64,000 bases of DNA. Source: CAILZL01 sp963791615. Its GTDB lineage: Bacteria; Pseudomonadota; Gammaproteobacteria; Steroidobacterales; Steroidobacteraceae. Under the pieces are notes generated by a model. The model ran no database searches and was not told the DNA's origin. It worked only from the letters and a program-made list of their open reading frames with translations. The stretch is taken from the NCBI GenBank assembly GCA_963791615.1, contig CAWBTE010000006.1, positions 868,001-932,000 on the forward strand, in the 5' to 3' direction. The position numbers were made by a program, and so were the translations under genes. Below, in pieces: positions 1 to 9,595 of this stretch (position 1 is the first letter of the stretch; each line of letters starts with the position of its first letter).

Positions 1-59
1 AGTCGCCCCTACACTAGCGCCGTGGCCCGAGCACTCGATTGGGGTGTCCGAGCCACACT

Positions 60-414
60 GGGGGCGACCGGTTTCGACGTGGGTTACGAAGCTCCAGGTG
101 CATGCCGAGGTGAAAGGTTCCTCGTTAAACCGCTTTCAAACTTATAGTTGCAAACGACGACAACTACGCTCTAGCGGCTTAATCCCGCTTAACCCTCGCC
201 TGGTATGTGCTTGTGCATCCAGAATCGGGGGACGCGCTCACAAGATCGCCATTCAATGTGCTGAGGGTTGAATGGCTAAACGACTCCTGAGCTGGCTTCG
301 CGTCTTCCCTGCCCGTTGGGTAGCGCGCGGCGAGATACAAAAACGATGGCTAAGCATGTAGGTCTTGTAGTGTAGGACTTGCGGACGCGGGTTCGATTCC
401 CGCCGCCTCCACCA
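60..414 (+). ncRNA. ssrA: tmRNA (ssrA)
   Basis: Transfer-messenger RNA that rescues stalled ribosomes and tags the incomplete protein for proteolysis. The 5' end GGGGGCG (60-66) pairs with CGCCTCC just before the 3' CCA end (411-414) to form the acceptor stem, with one G-U pair. A T-arm with GGTTCGATTCC lies just upstream of the 3' end. The tag reading frame runs from 150 to 182 and encodes ANDDNYALAA followed by TAA, a typical gammaproteobacterial tag. Length is 355 nt, normal for the family. The sequence immediately downstream is accessory, as expected for a locus often used for integration. Confidence 0.97.
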
Positions 415-416
415 AC

Positions 417-446
417 AAAGGCCCGGAAGAAATTCCGGGCCTTTTT
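417..446 (+). terminator. Rho-independent terminator of ssrA
   Basis: A 12-bp perfect stem (417-428 with 433-444) with a 4-nt loop, followed by a short T run. It begins three bases after the tmRNA CCA end. Confidence 0.9.
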
Positions 447-568
447 CCATACCGCTGCGCCATTCGAACTGCATCATGAAAAATGGGTGCAATTTGGCTA
501 TAGACTTGGGTGCAAGATATTCCCGAACACCGGCCTTGTTTGACAACCCGCTGACAACAGGTAACGCC

Positions 569-775
569 ATGGGTACGCAAGAACTTCTGGAATCTGCTCT
601 GAAACTCGAACCCGCCGAACGTTTTGCGCTGGCGGATGAAATCCTGCACAGCTTGGACAAGCCCGATCCGGAAATCGACCGGTTGTGGCTGGAAGAAGCA
701 GAGCGCCGGCTGGCCGCTTTCAGGCGGGGCGAGGTGAAGGGCATTCCGGCACAACAGGTAATTGGGAACACTTGA
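569..775 (+). CDS. Antitoxin of a ParE/RelE-type module (addiction-module component, TIGR02574-like)
   Basis: A 68-residue acidic, helical protein beginning MGTQELLESALKLEP, with the 'LEPAERFALADEIL' pattern and a C-terminal stretch rich in E, R and L ending near GIPAQQV. This matches the small antitoxins that precede ParE/RelE toxins, which bind and neutralise the toxin and repress their own promoter. I chose the ATG at 569 because the N-terminus then matches the family; an upstream in-frame ATG at 476 would add 31 residues unlike it. The stop overlaps the toxin start (ATGA at 774-777), so the two are translationally coupled. Unlike most genes around it, this gene is intact. Confidence 0.8.
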   Translation: MGTQELLESALKLEPAERFALADEILHSLDKPDPEIDRLWLEEAERRLAAFRRGEVKGIPAQQVIGNT

Positions 776-1068
776 TGCGCATTGAGTTTTCGCCGGAAGC
801 GAAGGCTGAATTCGACGACGCCGAACGTTATTACGAACACCAGGCGACAGGACTGGGCAAGCGCTTGCGCGATGAAGTACGACATGCCCTGCAACGACTG
901 CACAACTGGCCGCTGGCCGCGCGGTGGAGCGCGGCAACATCCGGCGACTGCTCATCAGTCGATTTCCCTACAAGCTGCTTTACTCGGTGGAAGCGGATTG
1001 CATTTACATCATCGCAGTGGCCACCAACACCGCGCGCCGAGTACTGGGTGGAGCGCAGGAATCCGTAA
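775..1068 (+). pseudogene. ParE/RelE family toxin, frameshifted
   Basis: It starts MRIEFSPEAKAEFDDAERYY, a typical RelE/ParE N-terminus. The conserved core 'GNIRRLLISRFPYKLLYSV' and 'DCIYIIAVA' lies in another frame, and the final YWVERR is back in the first frame. Two single-base frame changes, near 920 and 1020, explain this; each looks like a missing C. Such toxins cleave mRNA on the ribosome or block gyrase. As read here no full product would be made, leaving an antitoxin without an active toxin unless the indels are sequence errors. Confidence 0.75.
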
Positions 1069-1209
1069 CACAGAAACGCACAAGCTAAATGGGTGCAATT
1101 GGGCGCGAAGAAAATGGATGTCCGTTGGGGACCCGCAAGAATCCCTTCCGTCCCAACGCCGCAGCGAATAAAGTTGGCGAATGCCAAGGAATAACAACGA
1201 GCAACCTCA

Positions 1210-4016
1210 ATGACACCCGAAGCCAAGGCCCGCCAGCTCATCGACCAGAAGCTCGAACAAGCCGGCTGGGTCATTCAGGACATGAAGCAGCTCAATCTGG
1301 GCGCAGGCGTCGGGCGTGGCCGTGCGCGAATACCCCACCGACACCGGCCCGGCCGATTACGTGCTGTTCGTCAATCGCAAAGCCGTCGGCGTGATCGAGG
1401 CCAAGCGCGACGAGCGCGGGCGAGAACATCACCGCCGTCGAGCCGCAAACCGAGCGCTACGCCACCGCCAAGCTCAAATGGCGCAAAGACAACACGCCGC
1501 TGCCCTTCCTGTTTGAAGCCACCGGCCAGATCATCCGCTTCACCGACGGCCGCGACCCCGCGCCGCGCTCGCGCGAAGTCTTCCACTTCTTCCAGCCCGA
1601 AACAGCTGGCCGAATGGCTCAGCGCAGCCCGACACCCTGCGCCGCCGCCTGGCCGAGCAGCATGCCCGCGCTGCCCGACACGCAACCTGCGCGACTGCCA
1701 GATCAGCGCCGTCACCGGGCTGGAAAAGTCGCTCGCGCGAACAATCGCCCGCGCGCGCTGATGCACATGGCCACCGGCGCGGGCAAGACCTTCACCGCCA
1801 TCACCTCGGTCTATCGCCTGCTCAAGTTCGGCGGCGCCAAACGCATCCTGTTCCTGGTCGACACGCGCAACCTCGGCGAGCAGGCCCACAGGAATTCATG
1901 GCCTACACGCCGCCCGACGATGGCCGCAAGTTCACCGAGCTGTACAACGTGCAGCGGCTGGCCTCGCCGCAACATCGACCCGCAGCGCAGGTGTGCATCA
2001 GCACCATCCAGCGCATGTATTCCATCCTGTACGGCGAGCCGATCGATGAATCCGCCGAAGACGTCTCGCTCAACGAAGTGCAGCAAACCGCCAAGCCAGC
2101 AAAAGCTGGTGCGCTACAACCCGGCCGTGCCGGTGGAAGATCTTCGACTTCATCATCATCGACGAGTGCCACCGCTCCATCTACAACCTGTGGAAGCAGG
2201 TGCTCGACTACTTCGATGCCTTCCTGATCGGCCTCACCGCCACGCCCGACAACCGCACCTTCGGCTTCTTCAACGAAAACGTCGTCGCCGAATACACCCA
2301 CGAAAAATCCGTGGCCGATGGCGTCAACGTCGGCTACGACGTCTACGAGATCGAAACCGAAATCACCCAGAAGGGCGCGCGAGCTCAAAGCCAAGGAATG
2401 GGTGGACCACCGCGACCGGCTAACCCGCAAGAAGCGCTGGGCCGAAACCGAAGAAGACACCGCCTACACCGGCAAGGAGCTGGACCGCTCCGTCGTCAAC
2501 CCCAGCCAGATCCGCCAGGTGATCCAGGCCATGAAAACACGCCGTGGAAACGCAGATCTTTCCCAGCGCGCAAAGAAATACCCAAGACCCTGATCTTCGC
2601 CAAGACCGACAGCCACGCCGACGACATCATCCACATCGTGCGCGAGGTCTACGGCCAGGGCAACGCCTTCTGCAAGAAGGTCACCTACCGGGCCGAAGAA
2701 GACCCCGACAGCATCCTGGCCAGCTTCCGCAACGACTACAACCCGCGCATCGCCGTCACCGTGGACATGATCGCCACCGGCACCGACGTGAAGCCGCTGG
2801 AAGTGCTGCTGTTCATGCGCGACGTGCGCAGCAAGGGCTACTTCGAGCAGATGAAAGGCCGCGGCGTGCGCAGCCTCGACTGGCGACAGCTTGCAAGCGC
2901 GTCAGCAACAGTGCCGACGGCGCCAAGACCCGCTTTGTGCTGATCGACGCCGTGGGCGTGGAGAAATCGCTGCAAGACCGACAGCCGCCCGCTGGAGAAG
3001 AAGCCCGGCGTGCCGCTGAAAGACCTGCTGCAAGGCGTGGCCATCGGCAGCCGCGATGACGACACCGTGCTCAGCCTCGCCAACCGCCTGGTGCGCCTGG
3101 CCAAGCAACTCGACGACAAAGCGCAGGCCCGCATCGAAAAAGCGGCCGGCGGTATGCCGGTGGCGCGAACTGGGCAAGGCCTGATTGCCGCGCTGGACCC
3201 CGACGCCATCGTCGCAGCTGCGCATGGCCACCGCACAAAGCCAAAGGCATCACCCGCGACCGAAGACACGCTGACTGCGCCGAGAGAAATCGCAGCGCGC
3301 GCGCACAGCGCGTGCCGCCGCCTGCGCACCCTTCGATCAACCCGCACTGCGCGACGAGATCGAAACCGCCCGCCGCGAGCGCGAGCAGACTCATCGACCA
3401 TATCAACCTGGACCAGGTCACCTTCGCCGGCTTACAGCGCACAGGCCGAAGCGCAGGCCAGAAGACGTATTCAGACCTTTGCCGACTACATCGCCGCAGC
3501 ACAAGGACGAAATTGCCGCGCTTGAGCTTTTTCTACCAGCAGCCCTACCAGCGCCGCGCGCTCACCTTCGACATGATCGAAGAACTGCACGAACGCTTGA
3601 CGCGCCCGCCGCTGATGCTCACCACCGAACGCCTGTGGAGCGCCTATGCCCGCGTGCAAGCAGACTCAGGTGAAAGGCGCGGACCGCAAACGCCAGCTCA
3701 CCGATCTGGTGTCGCTGGTGCGCTTTGCCATTGGGGCTGGACAGCGAACTCAAGCCCTTCAGCGACGAGGTGGACAAGCGCTTTCAGGACTGGATCTTCC
3801 GCCACAACGCCCAGCGCGCCACTGCGTTTACGCCCGAGCAAACCGAATGGCTGCGTCTGATGAAAGACCACATCGCCAGCAGTTGCTGCATCAGCCGCGA
3901 GGATTTCGATTACGCCGAACTGGCGGACAAGGGCGGGTTGCAGAAGGCTTGGGGGTTGTTTGGCAAGGAGCTGGATACGGCTGATGGATGAGATGAATGA
4001 GGAGTTGGTGGCGTGA
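1210..4016 (+). pseudogene. hsdR: Type I restriction enzyme R subunit (hsdR), many frameshifts
   Basis: HsdR is the ATP-driven DNA translocase and endonuclease subunit of type I restriction systems. Pieced together across frames, the order is: N-terminus (MTPEAKARQLIDQKLEQAGW) with nuclease-domain features (GVIEAKR), Walker A region (HMATGAGKTFTAI), DEAD-like box (IIIDECHRSIYNLW), the LIGLTATP motif, the helicase C-terminal half (KTLIFAKTDSHADDI, VTVDMIATGTDVK, MKGRGVR) and a normal C-terminus LMDEMNEELVA ending at 4016. The total, about 935 codons, is full length. At least a dozen single-base frame changes interrupt it, mostly one added base, yet I saw no in-frame stop within a correct segment. 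This is either very recent decay or a sequence artefact. Confidence 0.85.
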
Positions 4017-5594
4017 GTGAGAGCTGAGAAGCTGCAAGCTGAGCTTGGTCATGTATCACCGCTTAGCCGACCGCTTGACGGCGATTGGAATCCGGAAAAA
4101 GCTTCAAGTGCGATGAGCGATCCACTGAAAGATCGATGAAGTTCGCGTCGTTAAAGTTAGCGACCGTTACTTGGGATGAGTATCAAGAACAGGAAAGCAA
4201 GACCTGCATGGATGCAGAACGGCATCAATCCGGCTTGTTCGTGCAGACCAGGCGATTTTCTGTTTGTCACGCGCTAACACGATCGAACTTGTCGGTGATT
4301 TGCGTCATCGCTAGAGCGAGTGCATGTTGCGTGTGATGCTCAGCGACAAGATTCTTCGCTTCAGATTTGTGAACGAGCTAATGAAGTCGTGGGTTCTCGA
4401 CTTATTGCGCAGCGCCCAAGGACGCCGACAAATTGAGGCATTAGCATCTCGAAATCAGGACTCTACGCGCAATATTGGACAAGAGCACATCGGGCAAATT
4501 CTTGTGCCAGCTGCCACCTCGCCGCCGAACAAACCCGCATCGTCGAAAAACTGGAAGAACTGCTATCCGATCTCGATGCCGGCGTGGCGGAACTCAAGGC
4601 CGCGCAGACAAAACTCGCGCAATACCGCCAGTCGCTGCTGAAGGCCGCCGTCGAAGGCGCGCTCACCGCCGAGTGGCGCGCGAAAAATCAGCCAACAGAA
4701 ACCGGCGCGCAACTGCTGGAACGCATCCTCAAGGAACGCCGCGCCCGCTGGGAAGCCAAACAACTCGCCAAGTTCGAGGAACAAGGCAAAGCCCCACCCA
4801 AAGACTGGCAAGCCAAATACCCCGAGCCCGTGGAGCCCGACACCACTGATTTGCCGGCGTTGCCGGAGGGGTGGGTGTGGGCGACAGGCGAAATCTTTTT
4901 TAAACGTGGGGCAGCGGTGATTTCTTGCCTTCGTCAAAGCCAAATAAAATGGTGGCGTATCCGGTTTTTGGGGGTAATGGAATATCTGGAGCAATCATGA
5001 CTCTGAAAACGCTGGTTCGATAGAACAATCGTTATTGGTCGCGTAGGTGCTGCATTGCGGAAATGTTTACCTGCACAGTATGGCGCTGCATGGATAACGG
5101 ATAACGCAGATATACTGCAACGTCGAGGCTCGAACTTATCACATGGGAATTTGCTGAACTGGCACTGAGGAACGGCAACTTGGCCTTGGTGCAAAAGGTG
5201 GTGATCGGCCTCTCCATCAGCCAAAAATCACTGAACGACTCACTTATCCCAGTGCCACCTATTGCAGAGCAAATTGCAGGTGCTCAGATTGTTCAATGAG
5301 TCGCTGGATGACTCCCGCCGTCTTATCGAGACAATTGAAAAGGCACTCAAACAATCTGCTGCTCAGCGCAAGAATATCCTCAAAGCCGCGTTCTCCGGCC
5401 AGCTAGTGCCGCAAGACCCGAACGACGAACCCGCCAGTGTGCTGCTGGAACGCATTATCGCGGAGCGCACTTCTCATGCGGCGAATAGAAAAACAGCACC
5501 CAAGACAAAGAAAGTCAGCATGACGCGGGTGATTGGTGGTGAGGCGCTGTGTTGGTGGTCGTTTCGCTCCCCAGAAAGCGAAAAACCCCGGTGA
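4013..5594 (+). pseudogene. hsdS: Type I restriction specificity subunit (hsdS), frameshifted
   Basis: HsdS gives type I systems their DNA target through two target-recognition domains separated by conserved helices. The first conserved region is readable: NIGQEHIGQILVP followed, in other frames, by the equivalent of PLPPLAEQTRIVEKLEELL and 'KAAQTKLAQYRQSLLKAAVEG'. The second half has SLNDSLIPVPPIAEQ, then 'RLIETIEKALKQSAAQRKN' and ILKAAFSGQLVPQDPNDEP, the usual HsdS C-terminal helix and tail. The start is uncertain; GTG at 4013 overlaps the hsdR stop. Several frame changes split it, and the target domain around 4900-5230 is poorly recognisable. Confidence 0.75.
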
Positions 5595-5961
5595 ACTCAC
5601 CGAGGTTATAGACGCCGACCGGGAACCCCCAATCCACTTGCTGTGAAGTGTACGAGAGGGGCATGTTACGTGATGCAACAGGCGAACTCGCCGATGGTTA
5701 TTGCAGTGAAAAATAAGAACCCTCGCGTGCATCCGAAGATGTAGAGGCGAGGACCGTGTTAGTCAGACCATTTGCTGGTGGATGTACAGGCCCTGAGTTC
5801 GAGTGTCCGGCCCGTTCGGGTTGTCGCTTTGTTGGCGACCTCTACCAACCTCACGCTTGCCTGTAGGCGGAATGTTACGCTGGCGTTGTGGCCAGATTTC
5901 CAGATACTCACAAAGGAAGTCTTCGCAAGTAGAATTGGCGCGTCTTCTATGGAGATCGGGA
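5595..5961. other. Gap between hsdS and the DUF3800 gene, no supported gene
   Basis: A small hairpin (cggtgaactcaccg, about 5589-5602) follows the hsdS stop and may help end transcription, although no T run follows it. The rest contains a short open frame from 5772 whose product I do not recognise and which ends in the DUF3800 gene in another frame. I see nothing else I can support here. Confidence 0.4.
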
Positions 5962-6617
5962 ATGATCATCTACCTGGATGAGTCGGGTGACTTGGGCTTT
6001 GATTTCGCGCACAAGCGGCCGTCGGAAAAGTTTGTGGTAACATTACTGGCCTGTGATTCAGGTGAAGTTACTCGCGGGTTCAAAGTGGCGGTACGCCGCA
6101 CGCTGAAAAACAAGTTGAATAGTCCGGGCCAGCGCAAGCGCATGGTGTCGGAACTGAAGGGTACGAACACGACGCTGCAAATCAAGCGCTATTTCTATCG
6201 TCATGCGCCCAAGCTGGGGTGGCGGGTATACACCGTGGCAGTGAATAAACGACGTGTGTATGAGCACCTGACTTCGCGGACAGGCAAGAAGAAGCTATAC
6301 AACTACATTTCGCGTTTTCTGCTGGAGAAGGTCGATTTGACTGCCGTGCGCAGTGTCGTGACGCTGGTTGTGGATCGCTCGAAGAACAAGGATGAAATGG
6401 CGGATTTCAACCAGTATCTGGGCAATCGACTGGATGCCATGTTGCCGATGATGTGCCGCTGAGGATTTCACACGAACATTCGCACGAGAACGCAGGCTTG
6501 CAGGCGGTGGATTTGTTCTGCTGGGGTGTGTTCCGCAAGTACGAGCACACCGACTTGGCCTGGTACTGGGAATACGCCGCGCGGATTGCCTTCGAGACAG
6601 AGTATTTGCGCGATTAA
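5962..6617 (+). pseudogene. DUF3800 domain protein, one frameshift near the C-terminus
   Basis: The N-terminus MIIYLDESGDLGF is the hallmark of DUF3800, a family with an RNase H-like fold often seen in defence and mobile regions; function unproven. The conserved C-terminal block (RISHEHSHENAGLQAVDLFC) lies in a second frame, joined by a single-base change near 6452, and continues to the stop at 6615-6617. I chose the ATG at 5962 because DUF3800 proteins start at this motif. It sits between hsdS and hsdM, an unusual place, and may be a cargo gene of the R-M locus. Apart from the one break the protein is complete, about 218 residues. Confidence 0.75.
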
Positions 6618-6760
6618 GGGCAATAAAAAAGGCGGCGCCTGTTACGCCAATTTCCTCAGACTCTAGCCAACCGATGGAAGGGAACGTCTGGGGCACGCAA
6701 CAGGACTTATCCGCCGGAGCGAACTTTAGTGAATTTGGTTGCCGCCGCACAACCGGAAAA

Positions 6761-6789
6761 TTGTCAAGGCGTGCGGCGCTTGGCATAAA
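6761..6789 (+). promoter_or_regulatory. Candidate sigma-70 promoter for hsdM
   Basis: TTGTCA at 6761-6766 and CATAAA at 6784-6789 are 17 bp apart, about 40 bp before the hsdM start. This suggests hsdM is transcribed separately from hsdR-hsdS, which would let the protective methylase be made on its own. Confidence 0.4.
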
Positions 6790-6828
6790 AGCCTTTTCTC
6801 TCATGAGCCTACAACCGAGAATGGCGCG

Positions 6829-8306
6829 ATGAACACCTCCACCCTCATCCAGAAAGTCTGGAGTTTCTGCAACACCCTGCGCGACGACGGCGTGGGCTAT
6901 GGCGACTATCTGGAGCAGCTCACCTACCTGATCTTCCTGAAGATGGCGGATGAGTACGCGCAAGCCGCCGTACAACCGCGACATCGCGCATTCCCGAAGA
7001 ACTACGACTGGGCCGAACCTGACGCAGCAAGCGCGGCGCAGGAGCTGGAGGCGCATTACATCGAACTGCTGCGCGAACTGGGCAAGAGCCGGACATGCTC
7101 GGCAGATTTTCACCAAGGCGCAGAACAAGATTCAGGACCCGGCCAAGCTCTACCGCCTCATCAGACTGATCGACGACGTGCAATGGGTGAGCATGGGCGC
7201 CGACGTCAAGGGCGACATCTACGAAGGCCTGCTGGAGAAGAACGCCGAGGACACCAAGTCCGGCGCGGGCCAGTACTTCACGCCGCGCGCGCTCATCCAG
7301 GCGATGGTCGAATGCATGCGGCCCGAGCCGGCAAGACCATCGCCGACCCCGCCTGCGGCACCGGCGGCTTCTTCCTGGCCGCCTACGACTACCTGACCAA
7401 CCCGGCCCACTACGCTCGACAAGCGCGCAGAAGGCGTTCCTGAAGCACAAGACCTTCCACGGCAACGAGATCGTCGCCGAGCACGCGCCGCCTGTGCCTG
7501 ATGAACATGTTCCTGCACAACATCGGCGAGATCGACGGCGAGCCGTCGCTGATCGCCCAACGATGCGCTTGATCGCCGCAGCCGCAAGCAGAGCTACGAC
7601 TACGTGCTGGCCAATCCGCCCTTCGGCAAGAAAAGCAGCATGAGCTTCACCAACGAGGAAGGCGAGGAGGAAACGGACGACCTGACCTACAACCGCCAGG
7701 ATTTCTGGGCGACCACCTCGAACAAGCAGCTCAACTTCGTCCAGCACATCGTCAGATGCTCAAATCGACGGCAGGGCCGCCGTGGTGGTGCCGGACAATG
7801 TGCTGTTTGAAGGCGGCGCGGGCGAGAAGGTCCGCCGGAAGCTGCTGGAGACACGCGACCTGCACACCATCCTGCGCCTGCCGACCGGCATCTTCTACGC
7901 CCACGGCGTGAAGGCAACGTGCTCTTCTTCGACAACCAAGCCGCAAGGACGGCCAGATGCACACCAAGGACGTCTGGTTCTACGACTACCGCACCAACAT
8001 CCACCACACGCTGAAGACGAAGCACGCTGAAGCTACGAGGACCTGCAGGACTTCATCGACTGCTACAACCCGGCCAACCGCCACAAGCGCAAGGAGACCG
8101 AGCGCTTCAAGTTCTTCCGCTACGACGAGCTGATGGCCCGCGACAAGACAAGCCTGGATATTTTCTGGCTGAAGGACGACAGCCTGGACGACCTGGATAA
8201 TCTGCCGCCGCCGGAGGTGTTGCAGCAGGAAATCATCGACAACCTGGAGGCGGCGATTGCGGCATTCAAGGACGTGGCAGCGGGGTTGAGCAAGAAAGCG
8301 GCGTAG
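6829..8306 (+). pseudogene. hsdM: Type I DNA methyltransferase subunit (hsdM), frameshifted
   Basis: HsdM is the N6-adenine methyltransferase subunit that, with HsdS, protects host DNA. The N-terminus MNTSTLIQKVWSFCNTLRDD and YGDYLEQLTYLIFLKMADEY are typical. The SAM-binding motif IADPACGTGGFFLAAYDYL (about 7340) and the catalytic NPPFGKKSSMSF (about 7615) are both present, so the active-site residues are retained. The C-terminal helices end with VAAGLSKKAA at 8306. The length, about 490 codons, is normal. I infer at least six single-base frame changes, for example near 6965, 7085, 7330, 7425 and 7480. The gene lies downstream of hsdS, the reverse of the commoner M-S order. Confidence 0.85.
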
Positions 8307-8348
8307 AATCGCTGCGAAAGTAACGCAACGATATCTGGGGAGAAAAGA

Positions 8349-8451
8349 ATGGCTCTTCGAGAAAATCGCAACCGGTGGTTGCCAGTCCTACCTGGTGGGC
8401 TGCAAGGACAAGTGTGTCGCGGCGCTGATCGATCCGGAAATCAGCCAGCTG
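8349..8451 (+). pseudogene. 5' fragment of the MBL-rhodanese gene (partial duplicate)
   Basis: Codons 2-34 of the intact gene at 9596 are repeated here from 8353 to 8451. Of 99 aligned bases 13 differ, but only one changes an amino acid (Gln to Lys at position 5). One added G after the ATG shifts the frame. Homology stops abruptly after the codons for ISQL, and dinD follows. The pattern of silent differences means the fragment comes from a functional allele of a related strain and is not a fresh copy of its neighbour. It probably marks the junction where the accessory DNA joined the chromosome. Confidence 0.9.
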
Positions 8452-8539
8452 GTAAGTTCTACCAAACAATCACCACCATTTATGCCACGTCGATTGACTA
8501 CGACGTCGCGGCGCAGGCTTTTCACCACCAAGGAGAATC

Positions 8540-9397
8540 ATGATGAGCAAGAGCAAGGTTAGCCAGCAGCATCACGCGACGTTTGAAAGCATTCGCCAGA
8601 TGGATGCGCAGGGCAATGAATACTGGCTGGCGCGACCGTTGGCCCGGGTGCTGGAGTATTCGGAGTTTCGCCATTTTTTGCCGGTGCTGGAGCGCGCGAG
8701 CGAGGCCTGTCGCAACAGCGGCCAGCCCGTGACCGACCATTTCGAGGATATCCTCGAAATGGTCGAGATTGGTTCCGGCGCCCGGCGCGAGTTGCCGGAA
8801 GTACGCCTGTCCCGCTATGCATGTTATCTGATAGTACAGAACGGCGATCCCGCCAAACCGGTGATCGCCAACGGCCAAACCTACTTCGCGCTGCAAACCC
8901 GACGACAGGAACTGAGCGAAGATGCCCAATTCGCGCAGCTCAACGAGGACGATAAACGTCTGGCGATTCGCAACGAGCTAGCCACGCACAACAAACATCT
9001 GGCGGCCGCAGCTAAAGGTGCGGGTGTGATCACGCCACTGGATTACGCCATCTTTCAGGATCACGGTTACAAGGGGCTGTATGGCGGGTTGGGCAACAAG
9101 GACATTCATGCCCGCAAACGCCTGGGCAAGCAGCAGAGGATTCTCGACCACATGGGTAGCACCGAGCTGGCCGCCAACCTGTTCCGCGCCACGCAAACCG
9201 AAGACAAGCTGCGTCGCGATAACGTGCGCGGCAAGACGCAGGCAAACAGAACGCATTTCGATGTCGGCCGCAAGGTGCGCCAGACCATTGCCGAACTTGG
9301 CGGCACTATGCCGGAAAAATTGCCCACGCCTGACAAAAGCATCCAGCAGATCGAATCGGCGAAGAAGAAACTGACAAAAAAGAAAACGAGGAAATGA
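8540..9397 (+). CDS. dinD: DinD/BRO-N family protein (DNA-damage-inducible protein D-like)
   Basis: A 285-residue soluble protein. The N-terminal half (about residues 12-110) has the BRO-N-like pattern of DinD (FESIRQMDAQGNEYWLARPL, then LEYSEFRHFLPVLERA). The middle has HNKHLAAAAKGAGV and GYKGLYGGLGNKDIHARKRL, both typical of DinD. The tail is lysine-rich. E. coli DinD is SOS-induced and inhibits RecA filament action; I saw no clear LexA box here. DinD genes often accompany type I R-M loci, as here. A strong ribosome site AAGGAG lies before the two adjacent ATG codons at 8540 and 8543. Unlike hsdR, hsdS and hsdM it is intact. Confidence 0.85.
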   Translation: MMSKSKVSQQHHATFESIRQMDAQGNEYWLARPLARVLEYSEFRHFLPVLERASEACRNSGQPVTDHFEDILEMVEIGSGARRELPEVRLSRYACYLIVQNGDPAKPVIANGQTYFALQTRRQELSEDAQFAQLNEDDKRLAIRNELATHNKHLAAAAKGAGVITPLDYAIFQDHGYKGLYGGLGNKDIHARKRLGKQQRILDHMGSTELAANLFRATQTEDKLRRDNVRGKTQANRTHFDVGRKVRQTIAELGGTMPEKLPTPDKSIQQIESAKKKLTKKKTRK

Positions 9398-9595
9398 GTT
9401 GATGCCCCGTGTGAAGCAACAGCCTCGACGCCAGCCTGTCAGAAGTAATTGTAGTCTCCGCTACTTATGCGGTGGTTACGGATGGCATTCACCGCAGCCG
9501 GGCAAGCAGTCCGTTGCACCATCCGCATCTGAGCTTACTCACGGCGTGTAATATTGTCGCCAGTATGTGACTTGTAGATCAAAGGGGTAATTCCG

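Larger units (their letters stand above)
481..1100. repeat. 14-bp direct repeat flanking the toxin-antitoxin pair
   Basis: The string aaatgggtgcaatt occurs at 481-494 and again at 1087-1100, bracketing the antitoxin and toxin genes. Both copies are followed by G/T-rich sequence. It may be a duplication scar of the cassette or chance; no other repeat supports a mobile unit. Confidence 0.5.
447..9595. mobile_element. Accessory region (candidate genomic island) downstream of ssrA
   Basis: The span between ssrA and the MBL-rhodanese gene holds only accessory functions: a toxin-antitoxin pair, a type I restriction-modification set, a DUF3800 gene and a dinD-like gene. A partial copy of the 5' end of the MBL-rhodanese gene sits inside it (8349-8451), as if the right boundary had been rearranged. 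I found no integrase gene and no second copy of the ssrA 3' end in the window, so an att-bounded island is inferred, not shown. An integrase relic or the far attachment site may have been lost. Boundaries are approximate. Confidence 0.6.

Noticed and set aside
253..955. Two long open frames on the minus strand over the ssrA 3' end and the toxin-antitoxin genes
   Set aside because: They run antisense to tmRNA and to a recognised antitoxin, have no ribosome sites and look like no known protein.
5772..5981. Open frame between hsdS and the DUF3800 gene
   Set aside because: The product is not recognisable, it lacks a ribosome site and its end overlaps the true start of the DUF3800 gene in another frame.
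8456..8539. LexA-controlled SOS promoter for dinD
   Set aside because: I found no CTGT-N8-ACAG or close match upstream of the gene.
415..9595. An ssrA-bounded integrative element with a second att site
   Set aside because: I looked for a second copy of the ssrA 3' end (gcgggttcgattcccgccgc) and found none in the window, and there is no integrase.
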